Under the pieces are notes generated by a model. That model ran no database searches. It saw nothing but the letters and a program-made list of their open reading frames with translations, and was not told the origin of the DNA. A stretch of 64,000 bases of DNA. Source: Streptomyces soli (GTDB lineage Bacteria; Actinomycetota; Actinomycetes; Streptomycetales; Streptomycetaceae). The DNA lies in assembly GCF_003999195.1 (NCBI RefSeq), contig NZ_RJVR01000293.1, positions 1 through 64,000 on the forward strand, written 5' to 3'. Made by a program: the position numbers and the translations under genes. Shown here piece after piece: positions 1 to 8,333 of this stretch; positions within the stretch are counted from its first letter, which is position 1; each line of letters starts with the position of its first letter.

Positions 1-2
1 GC

Positions 3-482
3 CCGGCCCGCGGTCCGGTCGTGCCGCCGCAGCAACGGTCGTCGCGCGACGGTGAGCCGGCGGGCCCGGCCGCTGCCGCCGACGGCGCCGTGGCCGCGCA
101 GATCCAGCTCATCCCGGCCCCCGCCGACGGCGCGATCGATGCCGCCGACGAAGCGGTGGACCTGCTGCTGGACTCGGGCCGTTCGCCCGGCGACGTCCTG
201 GTCCTCACCACTGGCGAACAGCACCCCTGGGCCGCTCACGAAGTCTCCTTCGGCGAGGCGTCCTACTGGGCGCAGCACGATGCCGGCGACGACGTGTTCT
301 ACGCGGCCATCGGCGACGCCGAGCGGGCCTTGGGCCGCCCGGTGGTGATCGTCGCCGTCAACGGCGGTGCGGACGAGGCGATCGCGCGGGCGCTGCCCAC
401 GGCGATGGCCCGGGCGGGTGCGCTGCTGATCGTCTGCGGAGACCCGCAGCGGATCAACGGCCTGCTCGGCGCGAGCGCCTGA
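3..482 (+). CDS. C-terminal end of a P-loop NTPase/helicase-like protein (5' truncated)
   Basis: The frame is open from the window edge to TGA at 480-482, so this is the tail of a longer protein starting upstream. About 160 residues are visible. An Ala/Gly-rich linker is followed by a compact alpha/beta block with hydrophobic strands VLVLTTG and VVIVAVNGG, an Ala-rich helix ALPTAMARA and a final strand LLIVCGDP. This resembles the last RecA-like fold of superfamily-1 helicase-type ATPases, where a strand-helix-strand precedes the C-terminus, but the catalytic motifs would lie outside the window. It converges on the next gene with 9 bases between stops. The family is an inference; the truncation is observed. 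Confidence 0.55.
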   Translation, partial: PARGPVVPPQQRSSRDGEPAGPAAAADGAVAAQIQLIPAPADGAIDAADEAVDLLLDSGRSPGDVLVLTTGEQHPWAAHEVSFGEASYWAQHDAGDDVFYAAIGDAERALGRPVVIVAVNGGADEAIARALPTAMARAGALLIVCGDPQRINGLLGASA

Positions 483-491
483 ACCGCTGAC

Positions 492-1202
492 TCAGCGGGC
501 CGCCGCGCGGCGCAGTGCCTCGGGCGCCCCGGTGGGGCGCAGGGCGGCTGCGCCGCCGGGCGTTTCCGACCAGGACGCGGCTTTCGGCGTGCGTCCGCCA
601 CGGTTCTCGCCGATCACGTGCCAGCCGTCGCGGGTCAGCGTGAGGTACGCGCCGCAGCGCAGCCCGTACAGCGAGCAGGCGTCTCGCAGCCCCCACATCC
701 AGGCACCGTCGGCCTCCGTCCAGCCGGCGTCCCCGTCCCGGCACACCAGCAGTACGGCGGTGCGCACCGGGCGGCGGCGCCGCAGGTCGTCGGACGTCAC
801 CCGGCGCAGGTGGGCGAGGATCGCGTTGCGGCGCTCCCAGCCGTCGGTGTGACCGGCCCGCTGGGTAAACGATGCGCTGGCCTCCAGCCGCCCGTCCGCC
901 GAGAACACGGCGACCACAGCGGTGCCGGGCATCGGGAGATGGCGGGCGTACAGATCCTTGACGATGTCGCGCGGATTGCTGAGCAGGGGGACATTCGCCG
1001 CGACCCACTCGGCCGGCTCCAGGGAGCGGGCCAGGCGGGAGGAGGTGCCGGCAGTGGTCGCCGGAGCGAAACCGATGGCCACGGTCCTCCCTTCGTGGGT
1101 GGCTCCCCAGGCCGCCGGGCGCGGGCGCACGCCGGTCAAGGGCTCCAGGAGCCGGTCGGGGGATCCGGTCTCAATTCTGGCTCCCGCGCGGGCGAGCGGC
1201 AA
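492..1202 (-). CDS. Conserved hypothetical protein
   Basis: I do not recognise a named domain. The protein is soluble, with about 212 to 236 residues, many Trp (EPAEWVAANV, GWERRNAIL, GAWMWGLRDA) and alternating strands and helices. There is no signal peptide or membrane segment. The longest start is TTG at 1202, which directly follows an in-frame TGA and has no ribosome site. A GTG at 1128-1130 with GGAG about 12 bases upstream is a credible shorter start. It is read in the same direction as the RecQ-like gene just upstream of it (stop at 1282). Coding status is supported by strong third-position GC and by the absence of a better frame. The function is unknown. Confidence 0.6.
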   Translation of the reverse strand: MPLARAGARIETGSPDRLLEPLTGVRPRPAAWGATHEGRTVAIGFAPATTAGTSSRLARSLEPAEWVAANVPLLSNPRDIVKDLYARHLPMPGTAVVAVFSADGRLEASASFTQRAGHTDGWERRNAILAHLRRVTSDDLRRRRPVRTAVLLVCRDGDAGWTEADGAWMWGLRDACSLYGLRCGAYLTLTRDGWHVIGENRGGRTPKAASWSETPGGAAALRPTGAPEALRRAAAR

Positions 1203-1281
1203 CGGTCAATTTGTCGACTCGACCTGGTATCGACCTTTCCGCCGCTTAGATCCCGCCCTCTGGAGACTTTTTGACGTCCGA

Positions 1282-3453
1282 TCAGCTCTGCAGGGCCAGG
1301 ACCAGCGGAAACACACCCGTTACACCCGATCGGCGCAGTAGCCGCGCGACCACCGCGAGGGTCCACCCGGTCTCCGTGAAGTCGTCGACCAGCAGCACCG
1401 GACCGGGTGACTCGGCCAGTGACCGGGCGAGTTCAGGTGGCACGACGAACGCCTCGTGCAGCACGCGCAGCCGCTGAGCGCTGTTGCTCCGCGGCACCCG
1501 CAGCGGCGCACCACAGTCCGCGTGGGCGACCTGGCCGAGCAGCGGTATGCGGCCTACCTCCGCGATCCGGGCGCCCAGTGAGGCGATCAGCTGGGGACGG
1601 GTGTGCGAGGCGATCGTGACCACCCCGGCCGGCCGCGCCGGCGCCTCCGGCCCTCCGGCCGCCCAGCCGCCCGGTCCCTTCGCCCAGTCGGCGAGCACGC
1701 GCACCACCGCCTGCGCCACATCGTCCGGCACCGGACCGTCCGGGGCACCGTCGGCGAACATCGGGCGCAGCCGGTTACCCCATCCGATGTCCGAGAGCCT
1801 GCCCAGAGCCCGCCCGGGCGCGGCCTGCTCCCCCGGGGGGATCCGGCCTTTGAGGGTTATACCGGCCGCTTCGAGTCCTGACGGCCACATCCGGCGCGGC
1901 TCCACCTCGACTCCAGGCCGTCCCAGCGCGGCCCGGGCTGCGTCGAGAGCGGCGGCGGAGACCTGCTCACCGAAGCGCGCGCCCGCGCAGTTGTCACAGC
2001 GGCCGCAAGGCGCGGCCTCCTGGTCGTCGAGCCGGCGACGCAGGAACTCCATCCGGCAGTCGGTGGTCGTGGTGTACTCCCGCATCGCCTGCTGTTCCGC
2101 CTTGCGCTGGCGGGCGACCCACTCGTACCGCTGTGTGTCGTACGACCACGGCTGTCCGGTGGCGGTCCAGCCGCCGCGCACCCGGTGCACCGCACCGTCG
2201 ACATCGAGCACCTTGAGCATGATCTCCAGCCGGTTGCGGCGCAGATCGACGTGTGGCTCCAGCGCCTGGGCGGAGAGCGGCCTGCCGGCGGCGGCCAACA
2301 CCTCCAGCGTGCGCCAGACCTGTTCCTCGGGCGGGAAGGCCAGGGAAGCGAAGTACTCCCAGATCTTCTCGTCCTCGGCGCCCGGCATCAGCAGCACCTC
2401 TGCGTGGTCCACACCGCGACCGGCGCGTCCGACCTGCTGGTAGTACGCGATGGGGGAGGACGGCGAGCCGAGGTGGACGACGAATCCCAGGTCGGGCTTG
2501 TCGAAGCCCATGCCGAGCGCGGAGGTGGCGACCAGCGCCTTGACCTCGTTGGCCAGCAGAGCCGACTCGGCGGCCTTGCGGTCGGCGTCCTCGGTCCGGC
2601 CCGAGTACGAGGCCACCTCGTAGCCGCGCTGCCGCAGGAAGGCCGTGACCTCCTCGGCTGCCGCCACCGTCAGGGTGTAGATGATGCCGGAGCCCGGCAG
2701 CTCCCCTAGGTGGTCGGCCAGCCAGGCCAGCCGGTGCGCGGCGTCCGGCAGACGCAGCACACCGAGCGACAGGCTCTCCCGGTCGAGCGGGCCGCGCAGC
2801 AGGAGGGCGCCCTCGGTGTCCCCGGTGCCGAGCTGCTCGGCGACGTCGGCGGTGACCCGGGCGTTGGCGGTGGCGGTGGTGGCCAGCACCGGCACGCCCG
2901 GCGGGAGGTCGGCGAGCATGGTGCGCAGCCTGCGGTAGTCCGGTCGGAAGTCATGGCCCCAGTCCGAGATGCAGTGCGCCTCGTCGACCACGAGCAGGCC
3001 GGTCGTCGATGAGAGCTTGGGCAGCACCTGGTCCCGGAAATCAGGGTTGTTGAGCCGCTCTGGGCTCACCAGCAGCACATCCACCTCACCTGCGGCGACT
3101 TCGGCCTGGATGGTCTCCCACTCCTCCGGGTTGGCCGAATTGATGGTGCGGGCGCGAATCCCGGCGCGGTCGGCGGCATCGATCTGGTTGCGCATCAGCG
3201 CGAGCAGCGGGGAGACGATCACCGTCGGGCCGCTGCCGCGCCGGCGCAACAGCGCGGTGGCCACGAAGTAGACGGCGGACTTGCCCCAGCCGGTGCGCTG
3301 CACGACCAGCGCCCGCCTGCTGTGGGCGACTAGCGCCTCGACCGCGCGCCACTGGTCCTCGCGCAGCCGGGCGGTGCCGGTGCCGTCACCGACGAGGCGG
3401 GCGAGGATGGTGTCCGCCTCGGCGCGGAGTGCGGTGCTGGTCGTTTCCGTCAT
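1282..3453 (-). CDS. RecQ-like DEAH helicase fused to a C-terminal phosphoribosyltransferase-like domain
   Basis: A predicted ATP-dependent 3'-5' DNA helicase of 723 residues. Motif I is RTGWGKS at 53-59, motif II DEAH at 157-160, motif III ATTATAN near 191-197 and motif VI QQVGRAGRG at 339-347. The RecQ zinc-binding cysteines are at C466, C483, C486 and C489. Instead of the usual HRDC domain, the last 100 or so residues form a second alpha/beta domain with VLLVDDFTETGWT at about 686-698. That is the PRPP-binding loop pattern of type I phosphoribosyltransferases. ATG start at 3453. Related fusions occur in actinomycetes. I infer that the PRTase domain is a sensor or partner domain; whether it is catalytic is unknown. 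DnaA-box-like sequences lie directly upstream. Confidence 0.85.
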   Translation of the reverse strand: MTETTSTALRAEADTILARLVGDGTGTARLREDQWRAVEALVAHSRRALVVQRTGWGKSAVYFVATALLRRRGSGPTVIVSPLLALMRNQIDAADRAGIRARTINSANPEEWETIQAEVAAGEVDVLLVSPERLNNPDFRDQVLPKLSSTTGLLVVDEAHCISDWGHDFRPDYRRLRTMLADLPPGVPVLATTATANARVTADVAEQLGTGDTEGALLLRGPLDRESLSLGVLRLPDAAHRLAWLADHLGELPGSGIIYTLTVAAAEEVTAFLRQRGYEVASYSGRTEDADRKAAESALLANEVKALVATSALGMGFDKPDLGFVVHLGSPSSPIAYYQQVGRAGRGVDHAEVLLMPGAEDEKIWEYFASLAFPPEEQVWRTLEVLAAAGRPLSAQALEPHVDLRRNRLEIMLKVLDVDGAVHRVRGGWTATGQPWSYDTQRYEWVARQRKAEQQAMREYTTTTDCRMEFLRRRLDDQEAAPCGRCDNCAGARFGEQVSAAALDAARAALGRPGVEVEPRRMWPSGLEAAGITLKGRIPPGEQAAPGRALGRLSDIGWGNRLRPMFADGAPDGPVPDDVAQAVVRVLADWAKGPGGWAAGGPEAPARPAGVVTIASHTRPQLIASLGARIAEVGRIPLLGQVAHADCGAPLRVPRSNSAQRLRVLHEAFVVPPELARSLAESPGPVLLVDDFTETGWTLAVVARLLRRSGVTGVFPLVLALQS

Positions 3454-3504
3454 GCGCCCATGGAACCCGATGGGACCGACAAAGCGCGAACGCCGATGAT
3501 CCCG

Positions 3505-3560
3505 CCTGTGGATAACTTGCGGACTGCCTATATGACGATATTGACGTGGTTATCCACAGG
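3505..3560. promoter_or_regulatory. Inverted pair of DnaA-box-like sequences in the divergent promoter region
   Basis: CCTGTGGATAAC at 3505-3516 and its exact reverse complement GTTATCCACAGG at 3549-3560 flank a 32-base spacer. Each arm contains a perfect TTATCCACA, the DnaA-box consensus of Escherichia coli; Streptomyces oriC boxes are usually TTGTCCACA. The pair lies between the RecQ-like gene and the DUF4192 gene, so it could control either or both. The spacer contains an A/T-rich stretch and a TTGACG element at 3541. DnaA binding is an inference. Confidence 0.55.
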
Positions 3561-3609
3561 CTGGGAGAGGGGCCTGGCGTAGATCGCCGGCCTGCGTCAC
3601 CTTCGGATC

Positions 3610-4872
3610 ATGACTCAGCACAACGAAATCCAGCCCGACGAATCCGCCCGCCCCGCCGACGAGCACAAGGTCACCCTTCGCAGCCCGGCCGAGCTGGCCG
3701 ACGCGCTTCCGTACCTGCTCGGCTTCCATCCGACCGACTCGATCGTGATGGTGGCGCTGCACGGCAAGCGCAGCCGCTTCGGCGGCCGACTGCGCCTCGG
3801 CATTCCCACCGACCCGCGCGAGTGGCCCGAGGTCGCCACCGAGCTCGCCGAGTGCCTCGTGCGCGGCAGCGAGCAGCGCGGGGACCGCCCCGAGTCCATC
3901 GTCGTGTTCCTTTGCCAGGACCCTGTCGAAGGGGAGCAGCCGGGGCGGACCATGGAGCGCCTGCGACCACTCGCCCAGGGACTGCGCGTCGCCTGCGGTG
4001 CCCTTGACGTCCCCGTCATCGAGGCGCTGTGCGTGTCAGGCGGCCGCTGGTGGTCCTACACCTGTTCGGACGCCGGCTGCACCTGCCCGCCAGACGGTGC
4101 CGAGATCAGGTCCTCCGGAAGCTCCGTCATGGCTGCGGCCGCCGCCTACGTGGGCATCCAAGTACGCGGCTCGCTGCGGGAGATGGAGGCTCGGCTCACT
4201 CCGCCGGAGACATCCTCGTCAACCGCCCAGGAACAGGCCCTCGACGCGGCCGCGGCGGACCTGGTGCCGCGCATGCTCGGCCGAGGAAAGGACGCCGCCG
4301 AGACGGTACGGCGGGAGACCCTTGCCCTGGTGGAGTCCGCCCTGGAACGGTTCCGCGAGGCCCCGGCGGAGGACGATGGGCCGCGCGGCGACGCCGGTGA
4401 CGACGCGCTGCTCGACGCAGCGGAGGCCGCGGCGATCATCCTCGGGCTTCAGGACCGCATCACGCGTGACCACGCCGCTGAGTGGATGGAGCCTCCGCAC
4501 ACCGAACCGGCGCTGCGGCTGTGGCGCGCACTGGCCAGGTGCTGCGTCAAGCCATTCCAGGACCACGCGGCGGCCCCGCTCACTCTCGCCGGCTGGGTTG
4601 CCTGGTCCGTCGGCGACGAGGCCACAGCGCGGGTCGCCTTCGGCCGTGCCCTGCAGCTCGACGCCGACTACACCTTCGCCCGGCTGCTGTATGCCGCGCT
4701 CAACGCCGGAGTCGACCCCGAGCCACTGCGCGGATGCCTGCGGGGTCTACGGCGAAAGCGCCTGGGGCCGACGGTGGCCTGCGCTACAGCTCACCGCGGG
4801 CCAGCCGGATCAGCCGGTCGAGGACCCGGCCGCCGCTCACCCGGAGTCCGTCGTGCTCGTATTCGTCGGTGA
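3610..4872 (+). CDS. DUF4192 domain protein
   Basis: A protein of 420 residues. The N-terminal two thirds match the DUF4192 pattern of actinobacteria: VTLRSPAELADALPYLLGF at residues 21-39, then the strand TDSIVMVALHG, later SIVVFLCQD and RWWSYTC. A Cys cluster CSDAGCTCP near 151-159 could bind metal. The middle has acidic linkers, and the C-terminal part is helical with a TPR-like repeat (GDEATARVAFGRALQLDADYTFARLLYAAL). The last 30 residues are Arg/Gly-rich and low complexity. They run 89 bases into the end of the convergent peptidase gene, so the C-terminus may be a read-through extension. The biochemical function is not established. The promoter region carries the paired DnaA-box-like sites. 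Confidence 0.8.
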   Translation: MTQHNEIQPDESARPADEHKVTLRSPAELADALPYLLGFHPTDSIVMVALHGKRSRFGGRLRLGIPTDPREWPEVATELAECLVRGSEQRGDRPESIVVFLCQDPVEGEQPGRTMERLRPLAQGLRVACGALDVPVIEALCVSGGRWWSYTCSDAGCTCPPDGAEIRSSGSSVMAAAAAYVGIQVRGSLREMEARLTPPETSSSTAQEQALDAAAADLVPRMLGRGKDAAETVRRETLALVESALERFREAPAEDDGPRGDAGDDALLDAAEAAAIILGLQDRITRDHAAEWMEPPHTEPALRLWRALARCCVKPFQDHAAAPLTLAGWVAWSVGDEATARVAFGRALQLDADYTFARLLYAALNAGVDPEPLRGCLRGLRRKRLGPTVACATAHRGPAGSAGRGPGRRSPGVRRARIRR

Positions 4873-6106
4873 CCCAGGTCCGCAGCCCGCGTACGGCGCG
4901 CGCGGTGGCCAGCGAGTCGGCCGTGTCGACATACATGTCGTCGTGGTAGACGGCCGCCGCCACCGGAACCTCGTTGCGGGCCAGCCGCTCCGGGTCGTAC
5001 AGATCGGGCCAGTTCTCCCACGCCGCCAGTTGCTGGGCGGTCTCGCGCAGCGGCGCCAGCGCAGGATCGGTGGTGAACATCCAGGGGTAGATCATCTCGC
5101 CGGTCAGCAGCACGGAAGCGTCTCCCGCCAGCGCCTTGTTCACGTCGAACCGGGGGAATTCGGCGCGCACCGCCTCAGCCGCCCAGCCGGTGGGAGCCGG
5201 CGACACCGAGCGCTGGCCGTAGATCGGCTCGTGGAGCACCGCGTAGAGCGGGTTGCCCGCGAAGGACAGATGCCCCTGCGCCTCGGCGAGAAAGGAGTCG
5301 GAAAGGACCGGCTCCGGTGTGTCCGGGACGAAGGCGTCCTCCAGCAGATAGTGCAGGGTGTGCGAGCCGGTGCCGGTGCCCAGGAGCAGGCCCACCGACT
5401 GGAAGGCCTCGGCGGTGAGCAGCCCGCCGCCGGGCAGGGTCACCTCGGTGTCGCGGAGATGCCTCGCGACCGCCCGCACCGTCGCGGCGTCCTCGGGATA
5501 GCGGTCGTAATGCGCGGCCACCTTCCGTTCGACGCGCGGGTAGGCGGCGCGGTAGACGTCCTGGGCGCTGCTGCGCAGCCCGGCGAGGCCGCCCGTGATG
5601 AAGGCCTCCCGCACCCCTTCGGGGGCGAATGACAGATAGGTGAGCGCACAGAAGCCGCCGTAGCTCTGGCCGAGCAGGCTCCACCGGCCGTTCTCGCCGA
5701 GGAGCTCACGGCGGATCAGCTCGCAGTCGGCCACGATCGAGTCGGCGCGGAAGTGCGCGAGATACGCGGCCTGGGCGGCGGCGTCCCCGCGTGACGGCAG
5801 GGTCTGCCGGGTGGCCGGAGTGGAGCGGCCGGTGCCGCGTTGGTCGAGCAGCAGCACCCGGTAGTCCTCCAGGGCGCGGGTGAGCCAGCTGTCGCGGCCA
5901 AGTGGGCGCGGCGAACGGCCGCCCGGTCCGCCCTGCAGGAAGAGCAGCCAGGGCAGTTCCTCCCGGTCGGCATCGCGCGCCTTCGGGGTCGCCACGACCT
6001 CGCGAGCGTAGACCTGGATCCGTTCACCCGCCGGGTCCGCGTGGTTCAGCGGCACCTCGAAGGTGTGATCGGTGACAACGGTTCCGGGCTGGCGGTACAC
6101 GGCCAT
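4784..6106 (-). CDS. Alpha/beta hydrolase, proline iminopeptidase-like (peptidase family S33)
   Basis: A predicted cytoplasmic aminopeptidase of 440 residues that releases N-terminal residues, typically proline, from peptides. It has the oxyanion-hole strand LFLQGGPGG at about 55-63, then LLLDQRGTGRS, the nucleophile elbow GQSYGG with its Ser near residue 145, and a C-terminal DEYEHDGLR that can supply the catalytic His. The length matches the larger S33 enzymes. ATG start at 6106 with GGAAAG upstream. Substrate specificity cannot be read from sequence. The 3' end overlaps the DUF4192 gene by 89 bases tail to tail, so the two mRNAs would be antisense to each other there. Confidence 0.85.
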   Translation of the reverse strand: MAVYRQPGTVVTDHTFEVPLNHADPAGERIQVYAREVVATPKARDADREELPWLLFLQGGPGGRSPRPLGRDSWLTRALEDYRVLLLDQRGTGRSTPATRQTLPSRGDAAAQAAYLAHFRADSIVADCELIRRELLGENGRWSLLGQSYGGFCALTYLSFAPEGVREAFITGGLAGLRSSAQDVYRAAYPRVERKVAAHYDRYPEDAATVRAVARHLRDTEVTLPGGGLLTAEAFQSVGLLLGTGTGSHTLHYLLEDAFVPDTPEPVLSDSFLAEAQGHLSFAGNPLYAVLHEPIYGQRSVSPAPTGWAAEAVRAEFPRFDVNKALAGDASVLLTGEMIYPWMFTTDPALAPLRETAQQLAAWENWPDLYDPERLARNEVPVAAAVYHDDMYVDTADSLATARAVRGLRTWVTDEYEHDGLRVSGGRVLDRLIRLARGEL

Positions 6107-6244
6107 GCTTGCTTCTTTCCGGTGATGCGTGCCAACGGTGCTGACGGTTTCCCGAGCGGAACGGTAGACGCCCCGTGACCCGAGCGCCCACCCGGCCGTT
6201 CAGGTGGGTGGTGTCGAACCGCGGAAGGCGTCCGAGGAGATGGC

Positions 6245-8245
6245 ATGAGCCCGCAGCAGAACACTCCGCCGACCCCGCCCGGCCGGCCGGACCGGGGTCC
6301 GAAACCGGTGCACGACGCGGTGATGTGCGTCGCGGCGCCGTCGCTCGCGGTCTCCGCCGGGCACGGGCAGTTGCTCGGGCACGACCTGGACGGCTTCTAC
6401 CAGGACGGCCGTCGGGTGCTGGCCCGCTGCGAGCTGCGGATCGCCGGCTCGGCCCCGATTCCGGTGCAGGGCAGGCTGGTCACGGCGGGTCGGGCCCGAT
6501 TCATTGCGGTCGTGCGCACCGGGGCGGACACCGGCCCGGACCCGGCGGTCACCGTGGAGCGGGTGCGCACGGCCGCCGGAGCCGAGCGGATCACCGTGCA
6601 CAATACCGGTCCACGGGGCCTGCGGCTGCCGCTGGAGGTGGCGCTGGGCACGGACCTGGCGGACCTTGCCGCGGTCGCTTCCGGGCGGCCCGGGCCCGAT
6701 CTGCCGGCCAGCGTCTGCGCCTCGGGGCTGCGCTGGTCACGGGATGGGGCGGGGGCGCGGATCACCGCTCATCCGGCGCCGGACAGTGCGCTGGCCTCGG
6801 CCGGCCTGCTGCGCTGGGACCTGGCCGTGCCGCCGGGCGGCTCCCGGGTCATCGAGCTGCGCGCGGTCCTGGAGCCGTTGCCGGACGCGCCGTCCGCACG
6901 CAGCCCGGGCGCCCGGGAGGCGACGGTTCCCGTGCTCTGGTCCGCCGCCGAGATGTCCTGTGACGACGCGGGGGCCGAGGCACTGCTGGGCGCGAGCCTT
7001 GACGACCTGAGCGCCCTGCTACTGCGCGACCCGGCCCAGCCTTCCGACCTCCACACGGCGGCCGGGGCCCCATGGCGGCTCGGTTTGGCGCCGGCCGACG
7101 CCCTGTGGGCGGCCCGCATGCTGCTGCCGCTGGGCACCCGCCTCGCCGCGGGCACCCTGCGCACCCTGGCCCGCCGCCAGGACCCCGGCAGCGGGCGCAT
7201 CCCCGGGCTCCTGCGGCACGCGGGGCCTCATCTGCCCCCGACCTGTTCGGGCGTGGAGGCGACGCTGCTCTTCGTCACCGTCCTGGCCGAGGCCCGGCGG
7301 TGGGGGCTACCGGAGCGGGAGGCCGAGCCGCTGCTGCCGGCCGCCGAGCGCTGCTTGCGCTGGCTGTTCACCGCCGCCGGCGACGACGGCTATGTGCCCG
7401 ACCCGGCCCCCGGTGGCCCCGCCCGGTGCGAGGTGCAGGCCCACGCCCACCGGGCCATGCTGCACGGCGCCGACCTGCTCGACGCCTACGACCGCCCCGG
7501 AGCCGACAGTTGGTGGGAGCGGGCGGCCGAGCTGCGACGGGCCTTCCGCGAGGACTTCTGGCTCGACGACCGGGCCGGTGGCAGACCTGCGGCCGCTCTG
7601 GCCCCGGACGGCAGACCGGCACCGCATCTCGGTTCTGCTGCCGGCCACCTGCTCGACACCGGGCTGCTCGGGGGCGGCGACCTCGCCGAGGGCCTGCTAG
7701 ACAAGGTGCAGACCGAGCAGCTCGCCCGCCTGTTCGGCGCCCCGGACCTCGACTCCGGCTGGGGACTGCGCACGCTGTCCGCCAAGGCCCCCGGGCACAA
7801 CCCCTTCGGCCACCGTGGCGGAGCCGTACGCGTCCACGAGACGGCCGTCGCCGCCGCAGGCCTGGCCGCCACCGGGTACGAGAAAGAAGCCGCCGCCCTG
7901 CTGCGGGGCCTGCTCGACGCGGCGGAGGCCTTCGGCCACCGGCTGCCTGAGATGTACGCCGGGGAGCAGCGGGCCGTCGGCCGGGTGCCCGCCCCGCACC
8001 CCTCCGCCTGCCGCCCCGCCGCCGTGGCCGCGGCGGGCGCGGTCCATCTGCTGATGTCCCTCGCCGGAGTACGCCCCGACGCCCCCGAGCGGATCGTCGC
8101 CGTACGGCCCATGGGCACGGCGCCGCTCGGCGCGGTGCAGCTGTCGGGGCTGAGGGTCGCCGGGGAGCCCTTCGCCGTACGGATCAGCAGGCTCGGCATG
8201 GCCATGGTTGAGGAGGCCGCCCCCGGCCTGCAGTTCGGTGCGTGA
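6245..8245 (+). CDS. Glycogen-debranching-enzyme-like protein (amylo-alpha-1,6-glucosidase type)
   Basis: A protein of 666 residues. The N-terminal region, about 40-230, is a beta-rich domain typical of the GDE N-terminal family (LLGHDLDGFYQDGRRVL). The remainder is a predicted (alpha/alpha)6 barrel, with segments typical of the family such as DSGWGLRTLSAK and HRLPEMYAGE. Family members hydrolyse alpha-1,6 branches in glycogen or related glucans. Conserved acidic residues are present in the barrel, but I cannot assign the catalytic pair. ATG start with AGGAGA six bases upstream. It is divergent from the S33 peptidase gene. An active enzyme is likely but unproven. Confidence 0.8.
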   Translation: MSPQQNTPPTPPGRPDRGPKPVHDAVMCVAAPSLAVSAGHGQLLGHDLDGFYQDGRRVLARCELRIAGSAPIPVQGRLVTAGRARFIAVVRTGADTGPDPAVTVERVRTAAGAERITVHNTGPRGLRLPLEVALGTDLADLAAVASGRPGPDLPASVCASGLRWSRDGAGARITAHPAPDSALASAGLLRWDLAVPPGGSRVIELRAVLEPLPDAPSARSPGAREATVPVLWSAAEMSCDDAGAEALLGASLDDLSALLLRDPAQPSDLHTAAGAPWRLGLAPADALWAARMLLPLGTRLAAGTLRTLARRQDPGSGRIPGLLRHAGPHLPPTCSGVEATLLFVTVLAEARRWGLPEREAEPLLPAAERCLRWLFTAAGDDGYVPDPAPGGPARCEVQAHAHRAMLHGADLLDAYDRPGADSWWERAAELRRAFREDFWLDDRAGGRPAAALAPDGRPAPHLGSAAGHLLDTGLLGGGDLAEGLLDKVQTEQLARLFGAPDLDSGWGLRTLSAKAPGHNPFGHRGGAVRVHETAVAAAGLAATGYEKEAAALLRGLLDAAEAFGHRLPEMYAGEQRAVGRVPAPHPSACRPAAVAAAGAVHLLMSLAGVRPDAPERIVAVRPMGTAPLGAVQLSGLRVAGEPFAVRISRLGMAMVEEAAPGLQFGA

Positions 8246-8301
8246 GCCGGTGCTTGACGCAGCACATGACCCAGAGCGTGATCCAGTGCGCCAAGCAGCT
8301 G

Positions 8302-8325
8302 CTTATCGTCAGGCAGACGACTAAG
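8302..8325 (+). promoter_or_regulatory. Imperfect palindrome overlapping the -10 box of the NrtR-like gene
   Basis: The arms TCGTC (8306-8310) and GACGA (8316-8320) flank AGGCA and are extended by CTTA and CTAAG outside. TAAGAT at 8322-8327 is a good -10 box six bases before the ATG at 8334, which would give a leaderless mRNA. A repressor bound here would block RNA polymerase, as expected for autoregulation by an NrtR-type protein. This is an inference from position and symmetry. Confidence 0.4.
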
Positions 8326-8333
8326 ATCGCGCC

